Part shown: positions 32,724-47,700 of the stretch, in pieces
Position numbering within the stretch: position 1 is the stretch's first letter
Layout of the letters: each line of letters begins with the position of its first letter
Assembly: GCF_921293095.1 (NCBI RefSeq)
Contig: NC_060247.1
Coordinates: 49,449,111-49,513,110, forward strand
Direction: 5' to 3'
Origin: Ischnura elegans
Lineage: Eukaryota > Arthropoda > Insecta > Odonata > Coenagrionidae
Length of the DNA stretch: 64,000 nucleotides
The notes under the pieces: model-generated
Told to the model about the DNA's origin: nothing
Databases searched by the model: none
What the model saw: only the letters and a program-made list of their open reading frames with translations
Program-made: the position numbers and the translations under genes

Positions 32724-35700
32724 CTAGAAACCAGAACAATAGCCTTATTCATGCTCCACTGACACCAATTAGTCACACATGAAATATTTACAATGGATAC
32801 CTACAAACCAGCATCTGGATGGGTTAGATAAAATACAGAAGAATGTGATATGAAAAAGGAGGAGTAGGAGAACAAGCTTATTTCAAGCTAAGCATTTGAT
32901 TTTCTGATGTAGTTAGATAAATAAGCTATTACCTGCTCTCTGACTGATCATTTTCATTGACAGAGTTCTGTGGAGGTTTTCCATACCCAGAAATCACCTG
33001 GGATAAAAATGAAATTAAAAAAGAAATGAGAAAAGGCTACATACATACACTATTTTCTATAAACAAAATAAACCAAATGATAAATAATTTCAAAATAAAG
33101 CAAACATATGAACACAATAAATTGCACTAATACAAACCTTGAAAACATAAAAAAGAAACGAAAATAATAATACACGATTGTAAAAAGTTCAAGATCCTAA
33201 AAGACTTCCAACTCACCTTATTTAAGGCTTCCAATACCTTGTCAGGCATATGATCTTGTATCATAACAGGAGAGATCAAAACTTCATCAAAGTCAGTGTT
33301 GTTTGCCCACAAGGCCTGATAAACTGGTTCGTGGTTGTTAAGTACCTGTCTGTAAAAAACACACAGACACATGATTTCCAGAGGCCAAAGTTCAACTTAA
33401 AAATAAATGTCTACCACAATGGGCACAAGCTTAAACATATGGCCTTGTTTTCAACCCATTATTAGTAGAATACATGCTCTACCATGCTGATATGCATAAG
33501 GTCAAATAGTTTGATGAGGTTGAAAATGACAGGCAAAGATGATTTTTCACAACAAAAAGATGTAATGGATGCTCAGTGCTTTACCAAAGAAGGATAAGGG
33601 AAATATTCATGGAAATAATCAATAATTGAAAATAATTTTCATGAAATGCTACCACATGTCGCATCTGTTACTGCTTATGAAAAATATGAGGATGAAGATG
33701 ATAATGAGAAATTCGTCATCACTGGGTTAGAGTACTTCGCGATGGTCATGATGCGATCTTCTTAGACACCATTTACACCAGTCCCAGTGAGAAATGGGTG
33801 GTGGAATCCACGTGGAACCCACGTGGAGAATTAACGTGGATACCACGTGTTTTTGGTCGTGGAATCAACGTGGAACCCACGTGGAAATTTGGTGGAAAAA
33901 TTAAAACAGCAGTTGGTGCTGTCCTAAAACCATTAAAACCTCAACCACTCTATATCTAAACCTTCTATATATGTGTCTACGAATTTTCATGTGCTCTCAT
34001 GGCTGCCTTTCCACGAATTATATAAAAATAGAATGTGCGATACATTTTCACATAACTAGCGTGGTTTCAGGATGATAAATGACGCAATGTCACCAGAGAG
34101 TTAAGTTCCACAAATTAGAAATTCTGTTTAACATTTTATGATAATCACCACAAATCCACTTGAAATCAACGTGGATTCCATGTGGGTCCAACCACTCAAT
34201 ATCCACCACCACCAAATATCCACCACTCAACGTGGATTCCACGTGGGTTCCACGTGGATTCCACCACCCATTTCTCACTGGGGTATTCAAAAACTGACTT
34301 TTCTAATTGTCCATTGCAGCAACTCATGTGAGTTAAAAATTACTTTTTATTTTGCTTGTGTGCAGCCAATGCTATTTTTGAAGTAAAAACTTCTATAGGT
34401 GCACAGCGCACCCATTTTGTGGGTGGTAAAACAGATTTGGGCATCATGCTCAACTATTTACAGTCATAGTTGGTGCAAATGTATGAGTATTACCTCCAGC
34501 TCTAAGGCAGAGGAGCTCACGGTGTTGCAGCTGTTTATACATCTGCAGCATCTAAAAATATTAGTATCAAATATTGAGCTGAAAATATGAGCTTTTTCTG
34601 ATATCAATATCGGGATTGATGCCATTATCAGGATCAAAATATCGAGCATTGAGGATATCAGCAACATAAATGCTGATGCATATTCACCTTGAAAATATTG
34701 ATATTTTTTGCCTTCGATAAATGTCACTATGCCTAATGAGGATGATTCCCTAGAGAATGATTCAACAATTGAGGATCTTGATGGCATTCTTGAGAGAGGG
34801 GATAGAGCAAGTATTGCTAAAGATTGGAAACAAAAGATTCTTCCGAAGATGGTAAAACTGTACGTGAGAAAGAATTGTCTAGAGAAAGGTCCAGGATATA
34901 TGTATTTTGAAAGAAAAATATCCCAACAAGTGAATTCTAATGTTCTCATGGAAGAAGAAAAAACACACTTATGAGAGATATCAAGCTAATCTCATAAAAA
35001 ATTACATTAAAAATGGTTTAAAATGTTATAGACAACTCACAAATCACACAACCATCATGACAGCCTGATAAGAAAAGGGTATTGAGCCACCCTGCAATTC
35101 ATGATTCTCAAATTGCAGGGGCCTTCAGGATGACAGCTTCTCATATTCTTGAGGAGAGTAATTCTACAAGTATTTTGAAATACTTGTAGATTTACTCTAT
35201 CCTCGTAAATACTAGTAGAGTTACTATCCTCATGAATACTTGTAGAATTACTATCCTTGTGAATGTGTACACTTACAGTCAAATTTATTATCTTTAAAGG
35301 GAGTGTTGCCTCTCTGAGGAAATAAAAATATTCTAAGTGACACTTAATGCAAAAGAGTCAAAATAAGTAAATTTTGTTTTCGCCAAGATGCTAGGTTTCA
35401 TCTTTCGAAATCAAAGTTTGCGACATATTTATGTACTCATCTTTCATTATTTTCAAATGATAAAATCAAAGAGTGGAAATAAATAAATGGATTATTAGTT
35501 CTCTGACCATTCACTGATCTCAAATTTAGTGTTTGAACTTCTAATAGGACTGAACGAATGATAAACTGATACATAACTTATAAAAATTGTTAAAAAATAC
35601 ATAATAATATCACTACTCTCGACTATCACATTCACTCAAAAGTTGACTTTCAAATGAAAAGGAAAGTCTTGGAAGTTTATTAATAAATTATATCAGTTTA

Positions 35701-38700
35701 GCAATCATTCAGTCCTAGGATGAAAACACTTCCTATTTGAGATAAGAGAATTTTTATACCAAGATATATGGCTTGATTGTCCCAAAAAAATGATTTCAGA
35801 GAATTTTTGCAGGATCCAAGTTCAACTGCTAGGAAAGTAGCAAGATGTACAGCGATCACATAATTAAAAATTCCCTCGTACACACAAAAATATGAGTCAA
35901 AGGATCAAAGCACATGGAGAAGAATAAAGGAAAAACTCACAAGAAAAATGCAAAGGATAAAACATATATGTAGATTTGAATATTAGTTGCATAACTAATG
36001 AAAAAAAAGAGTAGTGAAATAAAATAATATAGCTAGCTGATGATAATCAAATGGTGATGAAGGATTATATTTTCTGATGTTTAAATAGTTAAGCATAAAT
36101 ATTCATACCCTGTTCCATTGATTAGGCCATTATCAGTGCTGTAGTTGGGCCGGTACGGCATACGCCCTAAAATCCAAACTTGTTATAAGCGTACCAGTAA
36201 AACTATTTTTTTTAAATATGTAAAAAGTAGCCCTACTGTAAATTGGCCAATGGAGATCAGAAAGAAAAATCGGAAATGATTATTATTTACTTGTTCAGAG
36301 TTATCTCGTGGCACAACTTGGAACTAATATAAGAATTTGAGTCTGACATTTCAACCGTGGCCGGATGTATAATACATGTTCATTTGTTGGCAAATTTTGG
36401 TGAGTACCGCCTACATTTTTTTCCCAACTACAGCACTGGCCATTATCCAATATTAAACCACAGTCTGAAGGAGAAGAACTTGCGTTTAAAGAAGCACATT
36501 GATTCTCCATATACTCTCTATAACAATTTTTCCCTTCAATACTGCCTTAACCTCCCCCTTTAATCTTTACCTTTATTTACCTCATAATCCCCCACATTTT
36601 TTTCCTTTGATCATCAGTTATATATTACTATGAGTTTGCAATCCCGCTGGTCTAGCAAAAACACAGACCTGACATTGTGGAATCATCTAATAAACAAGAT
36701 CCATAATTCCAACTACCACCCTGAATTCACATTTTGCCAGAGGTTGCATACCGCTAAATATCTTGAAAAAAAAGTGACCCACCCTACACATGAAAATTAC
36801 CTTAATCAGTCCTTGATGTGTTAATTAAAAATATTGCATATACATATGTATACCCTTTATTTTATGCTATGTCATTTACTGACGGAGGTTTGCATATACA
36901 AAACTTCCGTTATACAAGACCGCATTTTCTCAGGCTACATGAATTTGTGATTAAACCCGCTAAAATAAAAAATATATAGAATAATGATGTAGCTACAAAA
37001 ATATTTATGAAAAGAACCTTATTTATTTCAGAAATTCTTATACTTTCCAAATTCAAATAAAAAAAGTTATATTGTGTCATGGATAACATGTTGCCAGGTT
37101 AAGCCATAAAACTATCACATTATTTATTCATTCATGATGCCTTAACATTTCAAAATGTTGGGCTAAGTATACTTCTTTTTGCTCAATCTGCTGCAGTGAA
37201 ATGACATAAAAAAATGTAATGTATTACTTAGGAATTCTGCCAATAATAAAGCATGTTAGGTTTGTATTCAGTAAGGATACCACTGGTAATAGGAAATTTA
37301 ATTTATATTTTATAAATTAATTGCTCCGATATTTATGGAAGACTAGCTTATGAGATTTCGATAGGGTATTCCTAAAAACCCATTCTTACATAAGACAAAT
37401 TCATTTTCAACTAATTTTCTCTACTTCTTCTGTATTTAATACTGTTTAATAACTTTAAACGAGGCAAATTTATTCTAGTATCACAGGCACTTGAAGTATG
37501 ATTTGGTATGAATAAGAAATCAAACATAAAACTTAACTAATTTCCCTGGGAGAGCTAAAATTCTCATGAGTATGTCTACTTCATTTCGACATGTATTTAT
37601 TACCAGTTACTTTGACGGGCTCTAATTATCTCATAGGAATGAATTTGAGAACTGCCAAAATGACAAAGATAAATAGGTGTATCCAGTGAAGGGCAGAAGG
37701 GGGCAGCTGTCCCCATAGAAGCAAAAATTGCAAATGTCTTTAAGGAAAATAATATTTTTATAAGCAAATAATTTTAAAAACTAATAAAGACTTGTTATAG
37801 TTTCCTTAACATGTTGGTTTCATTCACTTTTTCCATTATTAAATCTTACCTATAACTTGAACAACCATGGCTTCCCACCCCCCCAAGTTTTGATCCTGGG
37901 TACGCTCTTGTAAATAGAATAATTAAGTTGAGCATCGATCATATTGGCTAAAGTGAAAATGTCCTCAATGAGGAAATCCAAATGCCGATTACAGTTGAAA
38001 AATTAAATATATCCAAAAGTTGAAATATCTCCACAACCGGTTTTTATACTGGCACAGGCAATCATCTACATAGAGGAGAATGCGTGTTAACCGTCCAAGG
38101 GCTAGCTTTAAAGTACATAAGCTAGAGATATATATCCTTGTAAGTTATGCAATTCCTATAATCACCCACGTAATGCAAATTGCATTGATAAGGAGCCACG
38201 AAATCCTTTTTATTCTCATTTAGGATCTATAGTTACCCCATATGAACAACTATAATTTCTCTATGTTGCAGTGTTATTGACATAAAAACTGCTATTTCAC
38301 ATTTCCACTCCATAAATTAGGATGATACTTTTATTAATTCATTGATGGCACAATTTTAATTATATTTCTAATTTGAAGACCTAGATTATGTATACATATA
38401 AGGTGTTAAATGATTAGGCAATTATCGAAAAGTATTGAATTGCATTTTTAGCAAAAGCAAACGGAAAACTGTTCCTCATTAACATAAATTAGGGAGCCAA
38501 AATGGTGTTATTCTCATTTATAACACTGTGTTCAGGTAACCCTTGGTACATACATTTGGTACCCTTAACAAGCAATTAGGTGCAGAGGAATGCAGAGAGT
38601 AACTCACAATAATGTGATGACATTAAAACACAGATATATTAAACAGATATTCTAAATACCTCCATTTTGCAAGACATCCCACACTACTATATTTAAAAGG

Positions 38701-41700
38701 ACTACTTGCCAAACCAGTTAATTTCTACAGTTTTAGCTTACACAGCTCAAATCAGTTCTCATGCATATGAATAATCTGAAATTTTCCACTAGAGTTAGTC
38801 TCTCACTATCCAAACAGGAATATATAATCAACAACAGTCATAGTAAAAATACAAATTCTAAACATCATTCTAACTGAAAACATTCAATGCTAAAAAATTC
38901 TAATTGCGTTTACTAGATCTAAGCCAAAATCAGCTTAAAACGTTCCATAAGTCATAAATCAAAAATTTCAACAGCAAATTGCTTTGGCCAAAGAGTCATT
39001 TTAATTTTTGCACACAATTTACTATCAACGTCGGCAAGGGATTCAATATCAGAAGTACAGCAAAAAAACATTTTTCATTAACATTGATAAACTAAAGCTG
39101 TCACGTCTTCCTCAATGTCTACACGTTTTTCTCTTCAATATAATTTGTGTCAGTACATTTCTCTTCCACGTGTAGCTTTCAAATGAATGCCTCCTAGCTT
39201 CAAAATTTCATTGAGCAAATATGTAGTTAGGATTTCACAAGCAAGGCTATAATTTGCCAATTAGTTATATCACAAAGAGAAGAATAAGAGTAAATACTCT
39301 AAAGCTTTGTTAAAAAAAAGTGATGATTTCTCATCTCAATGGACCCCCACATACATGCTACAGTATAAATGTAGACTGGAAATGAATTATTTAACAAACC
39401 TAACAGTTGCAATAGAGTTTGAACCAAAAAGAACACCTCAAAGCCTTATGTTCATAAACCTATACATATTTTTTGTCCAATTAATCAAGCTATTTTCTAA
39501 CAATATAGAAACAGGGTTTTAAATTCAAGAAAATCTAAACTAAACTCATACAGAATATTTTTTACATGTTACTTTTATTTTTGAATTTATTTTGATACCA
39601 CTTAAGTCATTCATATTCCTCCAGTTTTAAATATCAAATAGTCCGATAGCAGGGAATAGTCAAGTATCCTCTAAACACATTTCAACAAAACACCATATGT
39701 GAAACCTAATGTGCTCATCTTTAATTCGGAGCTATCATATGCTGAAAATTGATACTTTCTTCTCTAGGAGTAAGGAACATAGACTCAAAGGTGCATTCAC
39801 CTCAAAATAGGAGGAGCAGTAGGTGTAGGATGTTTTTGTAACTTTAGTTAGTCTCATAATAAATGTAAAAATATTATACATTCTAATTTCCATTGACAAG
39901 ACCCTGAACTAGGTACACAATGAACCAGACTAGTGTTGAGACATCACAGGCCCCAAAATGATGCAATTAGTAAGTTCAACTGTGAATTATGAAATGCCAT
40001 GCCCGACTGCTGTTCATGCATTTTTGATGAATTGATACCAAAAAAGTCTTACACGTTAACGATATAATTGTTACATACCTCCACCTTTTTTCATACTTTT
40101 TCCTAAAATAAAAAATAAATAAGAGTAAATCTCTATTTTCATATTGATTTTAGTTACTTCAGATGTGAAAAAATTCATTTTTGCTTCCGTATTTGATGAA
40201 AAATAGACAAAAGAAAGATAAAAAACACACTTGGTTGAAATAAAACATAAATCTCTAGAACTTTTTATGATAGGACAATGATATGTACAGTCACATCGGA
40301 GGTTTGAAAATGACATGATAACAAATTTATCAGAAGATAGGAGAAACACAATTACTTAGCAATAATGATGAATATAATTGCTAACAGTGATCAATTATAA
40401 TAATGAGAATAGAGAGAGAATTTCTCTTCATAATTTTAATTTTTGATTCACGATACAGATTTATGATTAGAAAATGAAATATGTGATACCATGTGGGTTC
40501 AGCAATGCGTACCTCAAATTTTCACTTTTCATAAGATCAATTAAACCCTCTTAGTGCAGACCCTTTTTCTTGGGTGCCAGCAAGAAACATGAAGAAATGC
40601 TGAGAGATATTTAGCCTTCTTGAAGGCCTATCCCATGGTTTTTTGGATAAAAAAACCATCAAATTTCTGCATATTCAGTAAGTTGCCCTATCTGATCCTT
40701 TTCCCCTACTCGTTCCTTGACCCATTCACTGCGGAGCCTGCTAAGTGGAGGGTGAGGTGCGGCAATGAAAAACCAGCACTTGACTTGGCATGACGTATAA
40801 ATGACGTAAAATGCAGAGAAAAAAAATTTTGTTACTGGGATAAGTTCACAACTTACAAGCTGCAGTGAATGGGCTAAAAAATGACAAAGTAGTTTTCCTC
40901 CATAACAGATGGCAGCTCAGTTTAATATTTTTCAATGCAGCCAATTTGCTCCACCAAATAAAAATTTAGGCAAATTAAATAGGTAATTTTCTTTGACCGA
41001 GTAAGCAAGAAACATAATGCACCTGAAGGGTTAAGAAAATGTAGGATTTCAGAAAAATATTTTGACATTGTAGTTTTAGATGAATTTTTCAATGAATTTT
41101 TATTGGATGCAATAAATATTTTGAATAGGCTGATATATCCGCACAACACACCTTTTACTCAAGATTCAGAAGCCAAAATGTCTGCTTGCTGCACTAAGAG
41201 GGTTAATACAGTAAATGGTAACAATGCATTAAACTAGCTAAAATTTCCATTTCTTAACTATTACAAGTATGCTCATTTGAAAAAAAAATAGATTACAGTG
41301 GAAGTAACAAGTAGAGCTAGTTGTGACCCCACATAAATTAAAAACTTTGATATACCTGGATATTTTATAGAAATTTAAACAGAGACATAATTTTTTCATT
41401 AATGCTTATGACTTTCAAAAAGAAGTTATTTCCCACAGATAATTAAAAAAATTAAAATGTATGATGGATACCCACACAGGATGATTTAGAATGAAGCATC
41501 CACATGAATTAGTATCAACACATAAAAATGAATGAAATTCGGCTTGAAATAGTAGATCAATTTCCCTATAATACTTACTCTCCCTTGCTAGGATGATGCC
41601 TCACAATGTGGATGATTCTACCAGGAGGGTAGAGAGGTTGATGCACTGTGAGAGCAATGGAACTGTCCGTGGGATGGGCTTGCGAATTGCACCTGGACCT

Positions 41701-44700
41701 GGACATTCCCACTTCAAGGTCTTCCTCCACGCTGTCACCCTTCAATTCATTCACAGCCTGGATGGAGGCCTCATTGGCTGACATCGGAGGAATCTCAATA
41801 GAGGATGCAGTTGAAGGATTATCACTAGTTTGACAGCCGCAGCAGACCACACCCCCTGTGATTGTTTTCCACTGAGAAGGACAGAAAGTGGATTCCCATT
41901 AATTGCAGGTTTCCCTGGACCAGGAATAGAATCATAGACCTTTGGTTTTCAAGACTATTATGCAAACCACTATGCTATGCATGTTCGTTTATTCCCATGG
42001 CAATTTTACCTAGGCTCATAAGGCTAGGTGTTATGCCCTTGTGGTTCATCCAAGATGACCACATGAGGAATAATACAAGAAGCAACAACTAATTGAAAAC
42101 TTTAAACCTGCACAAAGACCACACAAGCTGCGAATTGACCTATCACTAACTCATTGATACAAATTGGTAGCCTGAAAAGTTATAGGTGTGAGTACGCTGT
42201 TTTTTATAAGTGAAAGTAATAAAAACTCATCCAGAGAAAAAATATGAAAACTTGAAAAATTCGATTGGTTTTCGAGTTATCAACTTGAATTAACCCGTCA
42301 GCGCCCAAAGTTTTTTTTTTTTTTAATTTACATATATTTCACTCTAAAAAAATATGATATATATGAACTCAACACAATGAACACATTTTAAAGTGACAGA
42401 ATAATACAGGAAACCTTCTACTAAGTATGTGCACCGAAATATATGCTAAAATTCACATATTAAATGCATTGCAGGAGTATTGGCTCAGCACTGCACTGGG
42501 TGCTGTATGGTACCCGTGGGCGTAGATAGGTCAACATGGGAGCCTTACAGGACTACATTTTTTCATTAATATTGACCATATAAAAATGTCTCAGTAATAC
42601 GAAATTCCATTGATGGAAACTAGATTTTTTGGTTGATTTTGTGAAAATTTCTAATGCTTTTCTTTGGATTTTTTTCGGCTTTGGAATATTTTTTAACTTG
42701 CAATAATTATAGGTAAAATTCCTTGAATCCCAAAATACCAGATTTTTGGTTTCATTTTTCGGCTATCTTGGAATCATATAAGCCACAAAAGGTGATAAAT
42801 ATGATGTTACCTAAAGTTGCCCATTGAACAGCATTTAAATGCACATCATTGCCATGGAAAAAATTCTCCCAGGCCAGAATTGAAAGCAAAAGATGTGTGG
42901 TTCTATTTCCAGTCAAGAGAAATTTCTTTCCATGGCGATCATCATAAATTTCACTGCCATTCACGTGGCAGCTTTGAAATACATCACAGAAAGTAGATGT
43001 CGATCAATTAATTCACCAATGCTCCTCATTAAACATGATTACATGATACTTCAGTGAAGATTACAAGGTACCCTAAGATAAAGAGAATGAGGACGAAACT
43101 TTTTGATAAATGTACGACAAAATTCCATTGGTGTTTAAAAGGATGAGCAACACAACAAAACAATAAAAAGTAATCTCCTACCTCCTTATCTCTTCAAGGA
43201 TTCAGATTACCAAAAGTAAACCTTCTCATCATATGCACATGAGTTTCTACTTGATGAAATCCTTAAGGAATCGAAGCACATTGACTTTTAGCACATAGTG
43301 ATCTGTACACTGACCCAATTACTGTACACTGAAAAAATATCCCATAGGATTAAGGTTCATTGCCAAATTCAGGTGAATTTCAAATTAAAATGTACTAATT
43401 ACATCACTGAATATATATTTCACTATGAACGATAGAAATTATTGCATTACATGTATGTATAATTTGTTGACAAAACTATTTAATAATTAACTTCAGTCAA
43501 CCTAGGCCAGATATTAGCCTTTTATGCACAATTGGCTGGTTTCTAATGCCTTATGTCTTCAGAGGAAATTTTTCTTATATTCTATTGTTATGGGTGAAGC
43601 TGGTTTCAAATAAAGACAATGCTATGCAGCTGTAGAAGTTGTTTGAAATGTTCTCAAAAAATGTTTTGAAATTAAATAGATACAACAATTGCAAGTACAT
43701 ATATCATCATATGAGACAGTTGTTCCCAACCTCAAAATGAAATAACTGAATTCATGAATTTTTTTAAATGCAGTAAACCTACTTACAATTTAAAAAAAAC
43801 TTTGTTTTTCAATTTGAAGTTTGTGGATCATGATGATAGAAGTTTCAGCAAGTAAAAAAACTATTCAGTACCCTATTGAATACATTTCAATCTTTATGCC
43901 TCGAAAGACTCATGAAATTTTCCCCAAGTTTTTAACTAAATCAACTTAATAATGAACTGCAATATTGAATCAAGAAATATATGATTCCATTACCCACACA
44001 TCCAAGGGTAGGGAAAACACATGAATATGTAAGACATTCAATGAACAAGAAAAGTAAAAACATAAGAAAATGTGTAAAACACACTATAATTAGGAGTAAC
44101 TCCAGCACTAGGCATAAAAAAATAAAACAATAAAATAGAGATTGTTTCATACTTTGGGTTCCTTGCTCTGCTGAATTGCTTTGATGAGGTCTGTCCGAAG
44201 GGATTCAAGCTGATGCAAGCCAATACGAGGAACAACATCCTTACCAACAACTACAGAGGTAATGAATTCTTTGGTATATTCAACAGCAGGTAAGCTGGAA
44301 TGGAATAAAATCATGTTTACAGTTTGATTTAAAGACATGACTTTAATAAGCTTATTGAAAGATAAGGGAAAAGAACAATCAATAATGCCAAACAGCTTAA
44401 GAAAAAAACTGACCCAAACGCATCCTAGATGAAAATCATAAGCCAGAATGAGACTTTTGTTGGGTTGTCAAAAGGATAGCAGTACATAGTATTTTTTGTT
44501 GAAATGCTCTTGAAAACTTAATGAAAGTACCTGCAAATTTATTGCATTACATTTTAACATCCCATTCTCAAAAATTTCATGCCAGTCCTTAATTAAAATT
44601 AGATCTGCTATCCTTAAGGCCTGGAACAGGCATTGAGTCTCAGTTCCAGATCCAGAACACATATAAAACTTAAGTTCCAAATGTGAAAGTTATAGGCACA

Positions 44701-47700
44701 CAGACCAACTGGTATTTTTCTCAGTATTAGTTCCCAATTTTTTCCTTGGAAATGATGCTCCCTTGCATCCAATTTCAAATATGAAATTTATTTTATATTG
44801 ATTTTGATGATTACATTGAAAAGCTCCAGGATTACACACTTCACCTCATTGATATCCTCTCTGAATCAACAGTGGTGAAACCCCCAATCCTGTTGAAAAC
44901 CTCTTCATAGTATTAGAGAAATCATGGACACATTGGTAAGCTGCCTGGATAACTTTAACAGAATTCTTGGAATTTTATCACAGGCTCTGAAAGCCCCCTA
45001 AAATCCTCTTCAAAATCTCTGAGAATCCACCAGAAAACCACTTTGTAAGGCAAATTATATTCCTCGAAAGTTTTCATTAAAATTCACAAAACCTCTTTGG
45101 TTTCTAAATAGAAACTTTCAGAAACCTCTCATAATCAACTCATATTTGTCATGGATGCTGCATCATTTGCAGTTTCCATTGATGGCAGAGCAACAGAAGT
45201 TACTTAAGATAGTCGATAATGCTTGGAAACATGTGTGATTTTCAGCCATTGCATTAATGTTCTCAAACTTTCCAATAGACATGACTTCATAACACCTTTA
45301 GACCACTAATGAATGAACTGTGTGCTGCACCACAAAATATTTGCTAAAGTGAGGCAACTAGCTAAGTGAAAAGGTAGTGAAACTTTCGTTGAAGTATTTC
45401 TTGGTACATATACACTAGATATTTAATGATTTATAATCACACTTTTAATTTATGACCCATCCTGAAACCACTAACAACTTCATAAACCTCTAATAGTAAA
45501 ACAAACATCTCTTATCACAAGTTTAAATACTTTTACATACCTAAGCAATCCACCAGGGGGTGAGTACGCATAGCAGTGAAGGCCTGGAAACTCTCCTCTC
45601 ATTAGGATTGCAAGAATAGCTGCCGTCCCAGCACCCAGTGAGTGGCCCACTAAGACCAATCCAAAACTCTGGGTACCCCGTGATGTATCCCGACAAAACG
45701 CTCGTTCCAGTATACCTTCTCCATTTAACTTCCCACGAATGTACTCAGCTGCTTGAACCATTCCCTGTTGAATAAATGAGGTAAATAATGTTTAAATAAC
45801 TCACACATCTGCCAAATACATTCAGGAGAGGATAATGGTGTGTAGTAATGCAAATGATATCTTGTGTAATATTAAAAAAAGAAGATAAAATGCATCAAAA
45901 TAACATGTATGGAAATGTACAGCTTTAATATCCATACCCACCAAGCACAAGAGATGACGCACGTATATATAGAATTTATAAGGATTCCCTGGATACTCTC
46001 CCTTTGAGAGAAATGATATCTAATGCTGAGGTAGATTTGGTTATGTCATAGGATATGATATCTCCTGAAAAGGAGGATATCCATGGAAATCAAATACATA
46101 TGTACATATATTCTATTTATGCCATTACTTGTGCTGCCTGGGCAGTATATTAAGGAAATATATATAGAGATTAAGACCATAAAAAAGTGAAACTTTCTTC
46201 AAATTTTCAAAGCTTTTGAATGAAAATAGAGGAGATTGAGGTGCAAAAACTTATTTTCACATGAAGATATTGAACAACTATAGGAAAACTGAATGAACAA
46301 CAGTGGAAAAATGCTTAAGAAAATGTTAGAGAAAAAGTTTTCTTTTGCCATTTCAAAAAACCATGTATGAAGTAAATCAGATAGTAATCACAGAAGCAAT
46401 ATTTTAGGACATGCAAGCAGGTAATAGTGCCTTAGTTGCCTACTAGAGATGAACATTAAAAGCCAGTACCGGTGCAATATTAGCATTTCAAAATGAGAGA
46501 TATAAGTTATGGACCTATCATTAAACTTGGTCCATTCAACACTAGTATTAGCCAGACAACTGTTTCATTGACAATTCTTTCTCATTTCAGATAAAGTATC
46601 AGATGATAGAAACATATTAAGCAGTCAAACGTTGATCCAATGATGCAACTTCCTCTATCCTGCAGTCCATCTTCAAAACATCCAGCTTGCATCCCATCTC
46701 CCTCAGAGCTTGCACCTTATACCAAAAAAAAGCCTTGATCCACCTTCATCAGTATTAAAATGAAAAAAAAAACTGATGGCAATATTCAGAGATAGTTTAT
46801 CTACCACAAAAATATAGCTGGGCTCAGGTAAAGTTACTTTAAAAAATTTTATCTTTTACAAGTACAATATTAGTAAGTTACAGGATACAGTTACAAGCTT
46901 CGTCACTGTATAAGTTTTCAGCATCATTCTTAAAATTTCACTCCAGGCCAATGCACCGCAATTGGATGAAATTTGTTTACTACTAAGCCACTTGTGCAAA
47001 AAGGAAGAGAACTGACAAACTTGCTACATACCAAACAGGAATTTGTCAATTGATTTTTGGATCCATAAAGAGACTTGTACTTCGTGGGTCACAATGTAAC
47101 AACATAGGATATGCAAGCCAAATTTTGGGGGAGATGTAGCTTCCATGAACTATGAATAAGAACAAATTCCTCTGGAGTATGTGCCTGGAAAATATTGTCT
47201 GATGTGCAGTAAACTCGTTCACATGGTGTGGGCTTTTTGAATTACTAGCCGCAGAAAGGTATGTGCCAAATAGTAACTTTTACTTTCAGAAAACAATTAA
47301 TAGATTACAATTAATAGTTGCATCTTTTTAAATGTTTCAGCTACAAGTAAAAATTAAAATATGTAAATGTAATTGCTACCAGTAACACAGTTGCTTTTAC
47401 TCAGATAACTCTGGTGATAAATGTATAGTTTTGGATATCTCATGCTGAAAGGTAATTTCCTAGTCATTACTCTATACCCTTCGGACTATATAGTATACAC
47501 CAAAGATATGATAAAGGCATGAGAGGGGATGAGGGTCACCTGGGAAATATCTATATCAGGAAAGAGTGCTTGCATATTACTAGCAATCACATATTTTTCT
47601 CTCTCCTTCCCACATATGTAATTTTTAATTAGCATTAAAGCTAGTTTATCATGCCCTGGACATGTTTATAATCTAATGGCTACATCATTTTTATGAATAA

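Noticed and set aside
31576-32762. Several plus-strand and alternate-frame readings across the DAGL tail
   Set aside because: They are shadows of the GC-richer minus-strand terminal exon.
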